Below are positions 1 to 9,600 of a DNA stretch of 64,000 nt, piece by piece. Every line of letters starts with the position of its first letter. Within the stretch, counting starts at the first letter, position 1. The notes under the pieces were generated by a model. It was given only the letters and a program-made list of their open reading frames with translations. It did no database searches and was not told the DNA's origin. A program made the translations under genes and the position numbers. Source of the stretch: Anaerolineales bacterium (GTDB lineage: Bacteria; Chloroflexota; Anaerolineae; Anaerolineales; Villigracilaceae); assembly GCA_023382595.1 (NCBI GenBank), contig JAHDWB010000001.1, positions 1,860,001 to 1,924,000 on the forward strand, written 5' to 3'.

Positions 1-523
1 CGACAAGATCAACGACCGCATCTCGGTCGATACGCCGCGCACGCTCGACGGCATGACCTTCATGAACCATGCCCAACTCTGGGACGGTCAGACCATGGAC
101 CTCAGCCAGGACTACCGCGCCATCCGCTGGATGCAGGACAACATCGAAGGTTCACCCGTTATTGTGGAAGCCAACTGCTCGGAATACCGCTGGTGCACGC
201 GCTACACCATTTACACCGGCTTGCCCGGTGTCGTCGGCTGGAACTGGCATCAGCGTCAACAGCGCGGCATCTTTGCCTCGCAGGTGCAGGACCGTGTGAA
301 CGAAGTCAGCGCATTCTACAATACGCCCGATGTGCAAACGGCATTGGACTTCCTCAAAAAATATGACGTGAAATACATCGTCGTCGGTCAGTTGGAGCGC
401 AACGTCTACCCCGCCCTGCTAGAAATGCCCGACGGCTTGGCGAAATTCGACCAATACGAAGGCATCCATTGGCGCACCGTCTATCAGGATGCCGACACAA
501 CCATCTACGAGGTCATCCCATGA
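1..523 (+). CDS. DUF2298 membrane protein, C-terminal fragment (5' end outside window)
   Basis: The reading frame is open from the first full codon at base 2, so this is the 3' end of a longer gene. The visible ~173 residues form the soluble tail. They align with the C-terminus of the protein at 904-3399: both carry a stretch on intact tyrosine/threonine 'YTGL' plus 'GW' residues, followed by a 'DVKYIVVG' or 'DIRYIFIG' strand. DUF2298 (Chlor_Arch_YYY) proteins are large polytopic membrane proteins of Chloroflexota and archaea with unproven, probably glycosyltransferase-like, roles. The stop codon overlaps the next start (ATGA at 520-523), which indicates translational coupling. The membrane part cannot be assessed. 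Confidence 0.85.
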   Translation, partial: DKINDRISVDTPRTLDGMTFMNHAQLWDGQTMDLSQDYRAIRWMQDNIEGSPVIVEANCSEYRWCTRYTIYTGLPGVVGWNWHQRQQRGIFASQVQDRVNEVSAFYNTPDVQTALDFLKKYDVKYIVVGQLERNVYPALLEMPDGLAKFDQYEGIHWRTVYQDADTTIYEVIP

Positions 524-891
524 TCCTTCACATCACATCGAAACAGGAATGGACATCCGCCCAGCAGAGCGGCTCATACACTGCGCCGAGTCTGGAGAGC
601 GAAGGCTTCATCCACTGTTCGACCGACAGGCAGGTCCTTGAGGTCGCCAATGCTTTTTATCGCGGGAGAACAGACCTCGTGTTGCTGGTGATCGATGATA
701 AACGGGTCGAGTCACAGGTCAAGTGGGAGGCGCCTGCCGGACCTCCCGCCAAGGGCATCTCCCGATCAGACGTCTTCCCGCACATCTACGGACCCATCAA
801 CCTCGACGCCGTCGCCTCGGTCCTGGAATTCAAGCCTGATCCTGTTACTGGAACCTTTTCCCTCCCGACACTTCCCTACGCCCGCAGATAG
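520..891 (+). CDS. DUF952 domain protein
   Basis: A 123-residue cytoplasmic protein beginning MILHITSKQEW. The family hallmarks are an N-terminal 'ILHI' strand, 'EGFIHCST' near residue 30, a central 'LVLLVID' strand, and 'DVFPHIYGPIN' near residue 85. These match the DUF952 (COG3502) fold, whose function is unknown. The start at 520 is chosen because it overlaps the upstream stop by ATGA and because residues upstream of it are unrelated to the family. It sits between two DUF2298 genes, probably in one operon, but nothing links it functionally to them. Confidence 0.85.
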   Translation: MILHITSKQEWTSAQQSGSYTAPSLESEGFIHCSTDRQVLEVANAFYRGRTDLVLLVIDDKRVESQVKWEAPAGPPAKGISRSDVFPHIYGPINLDAVASVLEFKPDPVTGTFSLPTLPYARR

Positions 892-903
892 AACACGAGT
901 GCA

Positions 904-3399
904 ATGACCGCCTTTTTCGTTTGGTATCTCATCCTGACCCTGCTCGGCTGGTTGACCTTCCCGCTGACCTATGCGCTCTTCCCCGCGCTGACGGACCGCG
1001 GCTACACCCTCGCGCGCGCGGCGGGATTGTTGATCTGGGCGTACGTGTTCTGGCTGTTCGCCTCGCTCGGCATCGCCCAAAACGACCTCGGCGGGATTCT
1101 GCTGGCACTGGCGATGCTGGTCGTTTTGAGCGTTTGGTCGCTCGTCAACCACAAGGCGGAGATCGTACACTTCCTTAAGACAAACAAGCCGCTCATCATC
1201 TCCACCGAAATTCTATTTTTTGTTGCCTTTGCCTTCCTCGCTTTTGTCCGCTCCGCCAACCCCGAGTTGACCAGCACCGAAAAGCCGATGGAATTGGCGT
1301 TCATCAACGGCATCCTGCGCTCGGAAACCTTCCCGCCACGTGACCCGTGGCTTTCCGGTTATGCCATCTCGTATTACTACTTCGGCTATGTGATGACTGC
1401 CATGCTGGCAAAATTGTCGGGTATCAACGGCAGCATGGCGCATAATCTGATGACCGCGCTTATCTTCGGCTTGGGCGCGATTGGTTCATTCGGCATTCTT
1501 TACAATCTCTTGAACCGTGGATCACAGGCTGAAGATCGTCCGCCGTCCACTGTCCTCGGTCTTTCCTTTCTCGCGCCTCTCTTCCTTTTGCTCGTCTCCA
1601 ATTTCGAAGCATTGCTTGAGGTACTCCACCGCCGTGGCATCGGCTGGACAAAGAATCCCGTCACTGGCGAATGGACGGGCGCATTCTGGACATGGCTTGA
1701 CATGAAGGAACTTTCCCAGCCGCCGCTTGAGCCGTTCGCATGGGCTCCAGATCGCTATCTATGGTGGTGGCGCGCCTCGCGTGTCATTCAAGATTACGAC
1801 ATGCTCGGCGGTCACCGCGAAGTCATCGACGAATTTCCCTTCTTCTCCTTCCTGCTCGGCGACCTGCATCCGCACGTGCTGGCGATCCCCTTCGGCTTGC
1901 TCGCCATTGCCGTCGCGTTGAATCTCTTCCTCGGCGGCTGGCGCGGCGGCATTGACCTGCTCGGCGCGCGCCTGCATCTCAACATCCCCGGCTTTTTGTT
2001 CAGCGCGCTCACCCTTGGCGGACTTGCCTTCCTAAATACATGGGATATTCTCGTCGGCGCCGCGTTGATCGTTTTTGCCTACGTTTTTTGGCGCGCCCGC
2101 GAAGACGGTTGGAATTGGACGCGCCTCGAAGACCTGTTTTTGCTCGGTCTACCGCTCGGGATTCTCTCCCTCCTGATGTATTTCCCGTTCTATCTCGGCT
2201 TCTCATCGCAGGCGGGCGGCATCCTGCCGAATTTCATGTACGCAACACGCGGCATGCATCTCTGGGTCATGTGGGGGACGTTGTTCATCCCGATCTTTGC
2301 ATATTTACTTTATCTGTGGCGCGGGGAAAAAATCTCTGCCAACTGGAAATTCGGCACGCTGCTTGGGCTTGGGATTACGATTTTCTTATCGCTTCTCACC
2401 CTGTTCACCGGCTGGATCGGCTCCATTGTCGAAAAACCTTTCGTGGACTCCTTCCTCCAGTCCCAAAACATGACCGCATCCCAATTCCTCGCATCAACCT
2501 CCCTGCGAAGGTTGTCTCACATTGGCAGTCTCATTACTTTGTTGGCGGTTTTGATTCCATCCCTCGCCTTCCTGTTTTCGAGTAACGAGAAAGAAGAGAT
2601 AAATGATGAGAAAGAAGAAATGGGCGAGGAAAACTTATCCATCGTTACTCATCCCACGTCATCTACTTTCCGCCTTGCACCTTCTGCCTTTGTTCTCATC
2701 CTCCTCACCCTCGGCATCCTCCTCATCCTTGCCCCTGAATTCGTCTACCTGCGTGACCAGTTCGGCTACCGCATCAATACTGTTTTCAAGTTCTACTATC
2801 AGGCATGGATGCTGCTCAGCATCGTCGCAGCGTTTGGTATTGCTATCCTATTCCAAAAATTACACGGCAAGACCGTCATCATCTTCCGCATCCTGATCGG
2901 ACTGGTCATTTTCTCTGGCTTGCTCTACCCTGTCTTCGGCTTGATGACCAAGACCAACAATTTCAAACCGCCTCAGGGTTTCACCCTCGACGACTTCGAT
3001 AGGTTCCGGCGCGAAAATCCCGATGAAGCCGCCGCCGTCGAATGGCTCCGCTACGCCCCTGATGGCGTGATCGTCGAAGCGGTCGGCGATTCCTACCAGC
3101 CCGCTTATTCGCGTATCGCCACCTACACCGGTTTGCAGACGGTTCTCGGCTGGCGTTTCCACGAAGCCCAATGGCGCGGCGGATTCGAGCCGCAAGGTTC
3201 CCGCAGCGACGACATCCAGAAACTGTACTCAACCTCCCGCTGGGATGAAGCGCAGGACATCATCGAAAGGTACGACATCCGCTACATCTTCATCGGCACG
3301 ATCGAACGCGTCTCCATGCCGGTCAACGAAGACAAATTCCGCCTGTTCCTCACCCCCGTTTTTCAGCAGGGTAGTGTCACCATTTACGAAGCGCCTTAA
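904..3399 (+). CDS. DUF2298 family polytopic membrane protein
   Basis: An 831-residue protein with many hydrophobic segments from residue 1 to about 720 and a soluble C-terminal tail. An early loop carries 'MELAFINGILRSETFPPRDPWLSGYAISYYYFGY', the acidic/aromatic signature of DUF2298 (Chlor_Arch_YYY), related to GT-C type membrane glycosyltransferases. A polar Glu/Lys-rich cytoplasmic loop lies near residues 560-575. The C-terminus is paralogous to the fragment at the window start, so this is a tandem duplication flanking a DUF952 gene. The GT-C-like gene downstream supports a role in cell-surface glycan assembly, which remains an inference. Confidence 0.88.
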   Translation: MTAFFVWYLILTLLGWLTFPLTYALFPALTDRGYTLARAAGLLIWAYVFWLFASLGIAQNDLGGILLALAMLVVLSVWSLVNHKAEIVHFLKTNKPLIISTEILFFVAFAFLAFVRSANPELTSTEKPMELAFINGILRSETFPPRDPWLSGYAISYYYFGYVMTAMLAKLSGINGSMAHNLMTALIFGLGAIGSFGILYNLLNRGSQAEDRPPSTVLGLSFLAPLFLLLVSNFEALLEVLHRRGIGWTKNPVTGEWTGAFWTWLDMKELSQPPLEPFAWAPDRYLWWWRASRVIQDYDMLGGHREVIDEFPFFSFLLGDLHPHVLAIPFGLLAIAVALNLFLGGWRGGIDLLGARLHLNIPGFLFSALTLGGLAFLNTWDILVGAALIVFAYVFWRAREDGWNWTRLEDLFLLGLPLGILSLLMYFPFYLGFSSQAGGILPNFMYATRGMHLWVMWGTLFIPIFAYLLYLWRGEKISANWKFGTLLGLGITIFLSLLTLFTGWIGSIVEKPFVDSFLQSQNMTASQFLASTSLRRLSHIGSLITLLAVLIPSLAFLFSSNEKEEINDEKEEMGEENLSIVTHPTSSTFRLAPSAFVLILLTLGILLILAPEFVYLRDQFGYRINTVFKFYYQAWMLLSIVAAFGIAILFQKLHGKTVIIFRILIGLVIFSGLLYPVFGLMTKTNNFKPPQGFTLDDFDRFRRENPDEAAAVEWLRYAPDGVIVEAVGDSYQPAYSRIATYTGLQTVLGWRFHEAQWRGGFEPQGSRSDDIQKLYSTSRWDEAQDIIERYDIRYIFIGTIERVSMPVNEDKFRLFLTPVFQQGSVTIYEAP

Positions 3400-3407
3400 G
3401 ACTTTGA

Positions 3408-3413
3408 TACAAT
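3408..3413 (+). promoter_or_regulatory. -10 element (TACAAT) for a leaderless transcript
   Basis: TACAAT ends 7 nt before the ATG at 3421 and no Shine-Dalgarno sequence lies between. Transcription would begin at or next to the start codon. No convincing -35 hexamer is seen. Confidence 0.5.
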
Positions 3414-3420
3414 TGCCCCC

Positions 3421-5091
3421 ATGACCTACCGACGCTTCAAATACGAAAGCCTGCTCTACCTGCTGGCGTTTCTCATTGCCATCACACTGCGCTTCATCCA
3501 ACTCGGCGCCATGCCCCTCGCCGACGCCGAAGCCGCCCCCGCCTTGCAGGCGCTCCGTCTCTCACAGGGCGAAAATCCCGCGCTCGCCCCGCACCCCTTT
3601 TACATCCTTTTCACCTCGGTGCTTTTCTTCCTCTACGGCGGTGGGACGGATTTCCTCGCCCGCTTCATCCCCGCCCTGACCGGGAGCCTGCTGGTTTTCG
3701 CGCCTCTCCTCTTCGACAACCGCATCAAACCCCGCCCGGGCTTGCTTCTCGCCTTCTTCCTTGCCCTCGACCCGGGCTTGGTCGCCATCTCCCGCCAAGC
3801 CGCCAGCCCGATCCTCGCGATCACATTTTTGATCTTCACATTCGGCTTCCTGAACAAAAACCGATCCCTGCTTGCAAGCATCTTTGCCGCCCTCACCCTC
3901 CTCAGCGGACCGCCCATCTGGCTCGGTATGCTCGGGCTTGGCATCGCATGGATGATCTTTCAGATATTCAATCGCTCCAAGGTCAGCCTCTTCAATGTCC
4001 AGTCTTTCAAGTTTTCCAATCTCATTCCATTTCTGATCGCATTTGTCGTTGCTGGTACGCTCTTCTTCAGCGCCCCCAGCGGGATCGGCGCAGCCTTTGC
4101 ATCCATCCCTGCCTTTATCAACGGGTGGCTGAATCCCTCCGATGTAACCCCGGGCAGGATTCTCCTGTCGATCCTTATCTATCAACCGTTCATTCTCGTT
4201 TTGGCTGTCATCGCTCTGATACGCGGTTGGATGAGAGGCATTCAGCGCATCATCTTTTTGAGCATCTGGCTGCTCGTATCCCTTCTACTCGTCATCTTCC
4301 TGCCCTCCCGCCAGGTCGCCGACCTCGCATGGACGCTGATCCCGCTCAGTGTGCTTGCATCCCTTGAATTTGCCCGCAGCTTCAATATATTCCCCGAAGA
4401 ACGCAGGGAAGTGGCGGGCGTCGTGTTGCTCACTGTCTTTATCTGGGTCTTCGCCTGGATGGGTTTTTCCGGCATGATCTGGTTCCCATCAGATTCGCAG
4501 GAGTACATCCTGCGTTTGTGGATGTTCGTCGGCTCGTTGGTGCTGCTTGTCCTCAGTCTGCTACTCGTGGCAGCGGGCTGGTCAGTCCGTACGGCGCGTT
4601 TCGGCGGCATATGGGGGCTTGCGATTGCGCTCGGCGCGCTCAGCCTGAGCGGAGCGTTCGGCTCTGCCGGTCTGCGCGGATCCAACTTTCCGGAACTCTG
4701 GTGGCTGCCCTCTGCGCCGGCACAGGCGGACTTGTTGCGTGCCACGGTGCGTGAAGTCTCCGAATTCGGCGTGGGACATGATACCTCCGCGCCGGTTGTC
4801 ATAGCCGGTTTGAACTCCCCGTCCCTTGAATGGACGTTGCGTGAACATAATGTAAGAGTGGTGGGTTCGTTGGATGCATCCAGCGCGCCGGAATTTGTCG
4901 TTACTCCCTTTGAAACGGACCCCGTCCTCGTTGCAGGCTACCGTGGACAGGATTTCACCTGGCGGCAGACTCCCCTGTGGGTCGGCGCTGATCCGGGCAC
5001 ATGGTTCCGCTGGATTGCATTGCGCGACATGCCGCAATACGGTGAGACCATCATTCTCTGGGCGCGCGATGACCTGTTTCTCGACAGATAA
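3421..5091 (+). CDS. GT39-like polytopic membrane glycosyltransferase
   Basis: A 556-residue protein with about ten or more hydrophobic segments and a short soluble tail (residues ~430-556). The first extracytoplasmic loop has 'RFIQLGAMPLADAEAAPALQAL', with the early Asp-Ala-Glu that matches the catalytic acidic loop of PMT/ArnT-type GT-C enzymes (GT39). The following 'FARFIPALTGSLLV'-like segment is also family-typical. GT-C enzymes transfer sugars from polyprenyl-phosphate donors on the outer membrane face; the substrate here is unknown. A -10 element ends 7 nt before the start. The DUF2298 neighbours are also GT-C-like, so the three may act together. Confidence 0.7.
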   Translation: MTYRRFKYESLLYLLAFLIAITLRFIQLGAMPLADAEAAPALQALRLSQGENPALAPHPFYILFTSVLFFLYGGGTDFLARFIPALTGSLLVFAPLLFDNRIKPRPGLLLAFFLALDPGLVAISRQAASPILAITFLIFTFGFLNKNRSLLASIFAALTLLSGPPIWLGMLGLGIAWMIFQIFNRSKVSLFNVQSFKFSNLIPFLIAFVVAGTLFFSAPSGIGAAFASIPAFINGWLNPSDVTPGRILLSILIYQPFILVLAVIALIRGWMRGIQRIIFLSIWLLVSLLLVIFLPSRQVADLAWTLIPLSVLASLEFARSFNIFPEERREVAGVVLLTVFIWVFAWMGFSGMIWFPSDSQEYILRLWMFVGSLVLLVLSLLLVAAGWSVRTARFGGIWGLAIALGALSLSGAFGSAGLRGSNFPELWWLPSAPAQADLLRATVREVSEFGVGHDTSAPVVIAGLNSPSLEWTLREHNVRVVGSLDASSAPEFVVTPFETDPVLVAGYRGQDFTWRQTPLWVGADPGTWFRWIALRDMPQYGETIILWARDDLFLDR

Positions 5092-5115
5092 TACAAGGCG
5101 GTTCCAATAACTATT

Positions 5116-5811
5116 ATGACAAAAACATTTCCACCCTCCATCATCACGCTGGATGGTCCAGCCGCCTCGGGGAAGTCCACGATTGGGCGAAAACTTGCCG
5201 ACACGCTCGGGTATCTGTTCTTTGATACCGGCATCATGTACCGCGCCGTCACATGGATCGCCATCCAGCGCGACATGGACCTGAACGACGAATCCACATT
5301 GACCGAACTGGCGGAAAACGCTCACATTGACATCCGCCCGCCCTCAAAAAATGACGGGCGAGCCTGTGATGTCATCATCGCTGAAAAGGACGTCACTTGG
5401 GAAATGCGCAGCAGCGAAGTGGATGCGAACGTCTCGGTCGTCTCCGCTTATGCGGGTGTACGCAAGGCGCTGACCGAACAACAGCGCCGCATTGGTCTGC
5501 GCGGCAAGGTGGTCATGGTCGGCAGGGATATTGGCACGGTTGTCCTGCCGGAAGCGGATCTGAAGATCTACCTCGATGCGAGCGCCGAAGAACGCGCCAG
5601 ACGCCGCTACGACGAGATCATCGCGCGCGGCGAACAGTCAAATTATGACGAGATCCTGAAAAAAATGATCGAGCGCGACCGCATCGACTCCACCCGTGCA
5701 GTGGCTCCACTGCGTCCCGCCGACGACGCCGTCATCATCGACTCGGACAAAATGGACGCCGAACAGGTCTTTGAACACGTACTGAAGTTGTGCAAACAGA
5801 CTGTTTCCTGA
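5116..5811 (+). CDS. cmk: Cytidylate kinase (CMP/dCMP kinase)
   Basis: A 231-residue cytoplasmic P-loop kinase that phosphorylates CMP and dCMP with ATP for nucleotide synthesis. The Walker A motif 'GPAASGKST' is at residues ~14-22. It is followed by 'FDTGIMYRA' (NMP-binding), 'VVMVGRDIGTVVLPEADLKIYLDAS' and the LID motif 'RARRRYDEI', all standard for bacterial Cmk, and the length is normal. It begins 24 nt after the preceding gene with no good ribosome binding site. A small hairpin terminator separates it from plsC. A divergent cytidylate-kinase-like protein is encoded at 31317-31994. Confidence 0.95.
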   Translation: MTKTFPPSIITLDGPAASGKSTIGRKLADTLGYLFFDTGIMYRAVTWIAIQRDMDLNDESTLTELAENAHIDIRPPSKNDGRACDVIIAEKDVTWEMRSSEVDANVSVVSAYAGVRKALTEQQRRIGLRGKVVMVGRDIGTVVLPEADLKIYLDASAEERARRRYDEIIARGEQSNYDEILKKMIERDRIDSTRAVAPLRPADDAVIIDSDKMDAEQVFEHVLKLCKQTVS

Positions 5812-5819
5812 ACATATTC

Positions 5820-5850
5820 TCCGCAGATTTGCATATCATCTGCGGATTTT
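5820..5850 (+). terminator. Hairpin terminator after cmk
   Basis: Nine-base arms TCCGCAGAT / ATCTGCGGA enclose a 9-nt loop and are followed by TTTT. Confidence 0.6.
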
Positions 5851-5859
5851 CTTTATCTC

Positions 5860-6594
5860 ATGTCCAATCCGCCGAAACCCGTCACAGAAGTATGGAAGCC
5901 CGAACTGGTGCGTCTGCCGCAACTCACGCCCGCGCGCCGTTCCTTCCGCGCATTTGCGCACGGATTGTTGAAACTCGTCGCGAAAGTTTGCCTGAACATA
6001 ACCGTACAAGGACTGGAAAATTTCCCCAAAACAGGACCTGTGCTGGTGGTCATCAACCATCTTGGCGATGCCGACACGCCAGCCATCATCTCACAACTGC
6101 CAGCCCCTCCGGATGCGCTCGGCAAGATCGAATTGTACGATTTCCCCATCCTTGGCAGGCTGATGGACTGGTACGGCGTCATCTGGCTGCACCGCGGACG
6201 CCCCGACAAACGCGCTTTGCGCGCCGCTCTCGACGGGTTGGCGGAAGGACGCGTGATCGTGATCGCCCCGGAGGGACGATATTCCCTGACTGGCGCACTG
6301 GAAGAAGGCACGGGCGGCGCGGCGTTTCTGGCATATAAGTCAGGCGCGCCGATCCTGCCAATTGCCGTTTCCGGAACGGAAAATGAGAGCGTTTATGGTC
6401 ATTTGAAGCGGTTTCGGCGGGCTCCGGTGCAGGTTCGGGCGGGGAAAACCTTCAAATTGGAGCAGCAGGCAGGGGCGCGGCAGGAAGCGATCGGGCGGGG
6501 GACGCGTCAGATCATGGCGGCGCTGGCAGACATCCTCCCAGAAAAATACCGCGCGGCATCCCCCCGGGCAAAAACCGACAATCTTGTAAAGTAG
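5860..6594 (+). CDS. plsC: 1-acyl-sn-glycerol-3-phosphate acyltransferase family protein
   Basis: A 244-residue PlsC-type acyltransferase, presumably adding the second acyl chain to lysophosphatidic acid at the inner membrane face. The catalytic HX4D motif is 'NHLGDAD' near residues 66-72. A glycerol-phosphate-binding 'EGRYS' motif follows near 138, and 'GAPILPIAVSG' is the usual block IV. No Shine-Dalgarno sequence precedes the ATG, which lies only ~10 nt after the terminator-like hairpin. Other lysophospholipid substrates are possible because the family is broad. Confidence 0.88.
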   Translation: MSNPPKPVTEVWKPELVRLPQLTPARRSFRAFAHGLLKLVAKVCLNITVQGLENFPKTGPVLVVINHLGDADTPAIISQLPAPPDALGKIELYDFPILGRLMDWYGVIWLHRGRPDKRALRAALDGLAEGRVIVIAPEGRYSLTGALEEGTGGAAFLAYKSGAPILPIAVSGTENESVYGHLKRFRRAPVQVRAGKTFKLEQQAGARQEAIGRGTRQIMAALADILPEKYRAASPRAKTDNLVK

Positions 6595-6619
6595 CATCCT
6601 TGCGTGTAAGCATTTAAGC

Positions 6620-6625
6620 TATAAT
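6620..6625 (+). promoter_or_regulatory. -10 element (TATAAT) for a leaderless transcript
   Basis: A consensus TATAAT ends 8 nt before the ATG at 6634. There is no Shine-Dalgarno sequence, so the start codon would be at the mRNA 5' end. Confidence 0.6.
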
Positions 6626-6633
6626 TTGCGAAA

Positions 6634-9600
6634 ATGGAATTCATCTTCACGCTCCTCGGCGGTATCGTTTTTCCGGCTCCGCCCACCCCGGCGGGTTGGC
6701 TCGTTTGGGTGGCTTTGCTGGGATCTCTGGTGTATGTGCTGGTTGGGCAACGCCCGCGCCAGCTTGTCTGGGGACGCGGATGGGGGCTTTTTCTCGTTCT
6801 TTTTGTTCTGATCCCGCTTGCGGCTTTATTTATCGGAATACGCCTGACCTCCGCTTCCGCCCGACCTCTGCCCGGGTTGCCCGCCGATGCGCCTGGTTCT
6901 GCGCTGATGGTTTTCTCCGCCATTCCCTGGCTTTTGGGGGGCGGCTTCCTTGGTCCGATTGGTGGGGCGGTTTTGGGAGCTTTTTCAGGTCTTTTACGCG
7001 GCGCATGGAATAGTTATACGCTTTTCTCGATGCTCGAACTGGCATTTTTTGGCGCATGGTTCTCGATGAATACGCGTCAACGCTATCGCACGCCCGCATA
7101 TCGTCTGTTGCGCCAGCCTTTGGTGGGCGCGTTGTTGTTGATCCCCTTTCATCTGATATTTTTCATCCTGAGCGCGTTATTTACGCAGTGGAGTTTGGGG
7201 GCTTCCGCGCCTGTCACTGCGCGGTTGGATTTTGCGTTGAGCAATGCAGGCATCGTAACCCTTGCCTTCGGCGGTGAAATGCTGATCGGCGGCATTGTCG
7301 CGCAGATCGTTTCGATGGCGTTCCCTGCCATGTGGGGGGGAAAACAGTCCATCCTTCAGCCTTCGCCGGGCGAGAAAAGCCTCGAAACGCGCTTTATGTA
7401 CGCCGCCGGTACGTACATCTTTTTGCTGTTGCTGACCTTGCTTGTTGGAGATTGGGTCGTGGCGGGACGCGCTGCGCGTGAAATGCTGGAGGACCGCCTT
7501 GCCAGCACGGGTAAGTCGGCGTCACAAAGTGTGCCCTTCTTCCTTGAAACCGGTCAAAACCTTAGCGTGCAGCTTGCGTCCGATTCGCACTTGCTTGAAT
7601 CAAGCGGCGAGGAACTTCGCTCCATCATCGGTTCCCGCATGCAGGCGGTTCCATATTTCGATCAATTCATCGTGTTGGATGCTGCCAGCCGCGTCATTTT
7701 GGCTAGTTATCCGGATTCTCCCGGCACGATCTCCCTGCATCCCAGTGAGGAGACGGGCATCCTGCTGGCGACGAACGGCGTGCTGACCCAGATCTATTCC
7801 ATCCCGCCTGTTTCGGTTACAGATACTTCGCGGGTGTCCTTTTTGGTTGCCATCGTGGAGCCCCCCGACCGCGTCGTTCGCGTGCTGATCGGGCGCACCA
7901 CGCTAGAGTCAAATCCGCTCACCCTGCCGCTGATCGAGAGCTTGGATAACATGCGCGACCTGGACGGCGTTGGCATTCTATTGGATGAGAACGGTCGGGT
8001 GGTTTATCACTCGGATGAGACACAGGTCTTGTCCGCGTATGACGGCAGGACTGGAAGCGAAGCATTCTTTTATGATGATACCGCCTCGGATGGTACACGG
8101 CAGATGGTGTATTACCAGCCTGTAGTTGGGCGTCCGTGGGCGATCGTGCTGAAGATACCCGCTCAGCGTGCCCAGCAGTTGGCGCTGAATATTGCCATGC
8201 CGCTTGCGTTGATGATTATCGTGCTTGCACTGGTGGCAATGGTCTCACTGCGGCTGGGTCTGCGCGTAGTGACAGGTTCCCTGCAAAGTCTTGCCGCCGA
8301 GGCGAATCGCATTGCGCAAGGCACCCTCGACCACCCGTTGCAGGTGACGGGCGAGGATGAAGTTGCAAAGTTGCGACGCGCCTTTGAGCAGATGCGCGTC
8401 AGTTTGCAGGCGCGGTTGGAAGAGATCAATCGTCTGTTGAAGGTCAGTCAGGGAGTGGCATCCAGCCTGGAGATGCAGGATGCGGTCAAGCCGGTGCTGG
8501 AGGCGATCCTTTCGACCGGGGCGAACTCTGTCCGCGTGGTGATCTCTCCGAGCATTCTTCCCGATACTTTTGTTGAATTGCCATCCCGTTTTTCGGTGGG
8601 AGCCGCAAAAGATACTTATTCCCATCTCGATGATCAGATCCTGCACCTGGCACAGAGTCAGGAAAAGATCGTGCTTCCCAATTTGGGGCGCTCGCGTGAA
8701 TTTGATTTCGATCCGTCCATTCCCCAGCCGCTGGCTTTGCTGGCGGTTGCGCTGCGCCATGAGAACCGCTATTACGGTGTTGTGTGGGCTGGCTATGAAC
8801 AGCCCCGCAAATTCGCGGATGCCGATGTCCGTTTTGTGACGACGCTGGCTGGTCAGGCGGCTCTGGCGGTGGCAAATGCACATCTCTTCTTGAACGTGGA
8901 AGCCTCGCGGAAACAACTGGAAGCGATCATCAATTCCACGCCGGACCCTGTGATCGTAACGGATCATCGCAACCGGTTGCTGCTTGCCAACCGTGCAGCA
9001 GCATCTGCGCTCGGACCGGCAGTGGATGATACTCAAAGCGGTATGGAAACCGAAAAGGTGATCAAACTCAAGCCGCTGTTGTCGCTGCTGCAAACTGCCA
9101 CCACGGAACAGCGTACCACCGAGATCACGCTGGCGAACAAACGCACGTATCTTGCAACTGCTTCGCCCGTTACCATGGAAGGGATGCATATCGGGCGCGT
9201 GTGCATCATGCGCGATGTGACGCACTTCAAAGAACTGGATACGATGAAATCGGAATTCGTGGCGACCGTCAGCCATGACCTGCGTTCCCCGCTGACGCTC
9301 ATGCGCGGATATGCAACCATGCTCGATACGGTCGGCGAGTTGAACGAGCAGCAGCAGGGGTATGTGAAGAAGATCATTTCGGGCGTGGAGAATATGTCCC
9401 GCCTGGTCAACAATCTGCTTGACTTGGGACGCATTGAGATCGGCGTCGGCTTGCAGGTGGAGAACGTGACCGTGCTGGATATCATCGAACGGGTTACCGG
9501 CGCGGTACAGTTGCAGGCGTCACAGAAGAACATCACATTGAACGTCGAGCTTCCCAAGGATATGCCTCACGCTGTGGAAGCCGACCAGGCGCTCCTGCAT

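Noticed and set aside
8245-9276. Minus-strand frame of 343 codons inside the large sensor kinase
   Set aside because: It is antisense to GAF/PAS coding sequence with intact motifs and has no ribosome binding site or family match.
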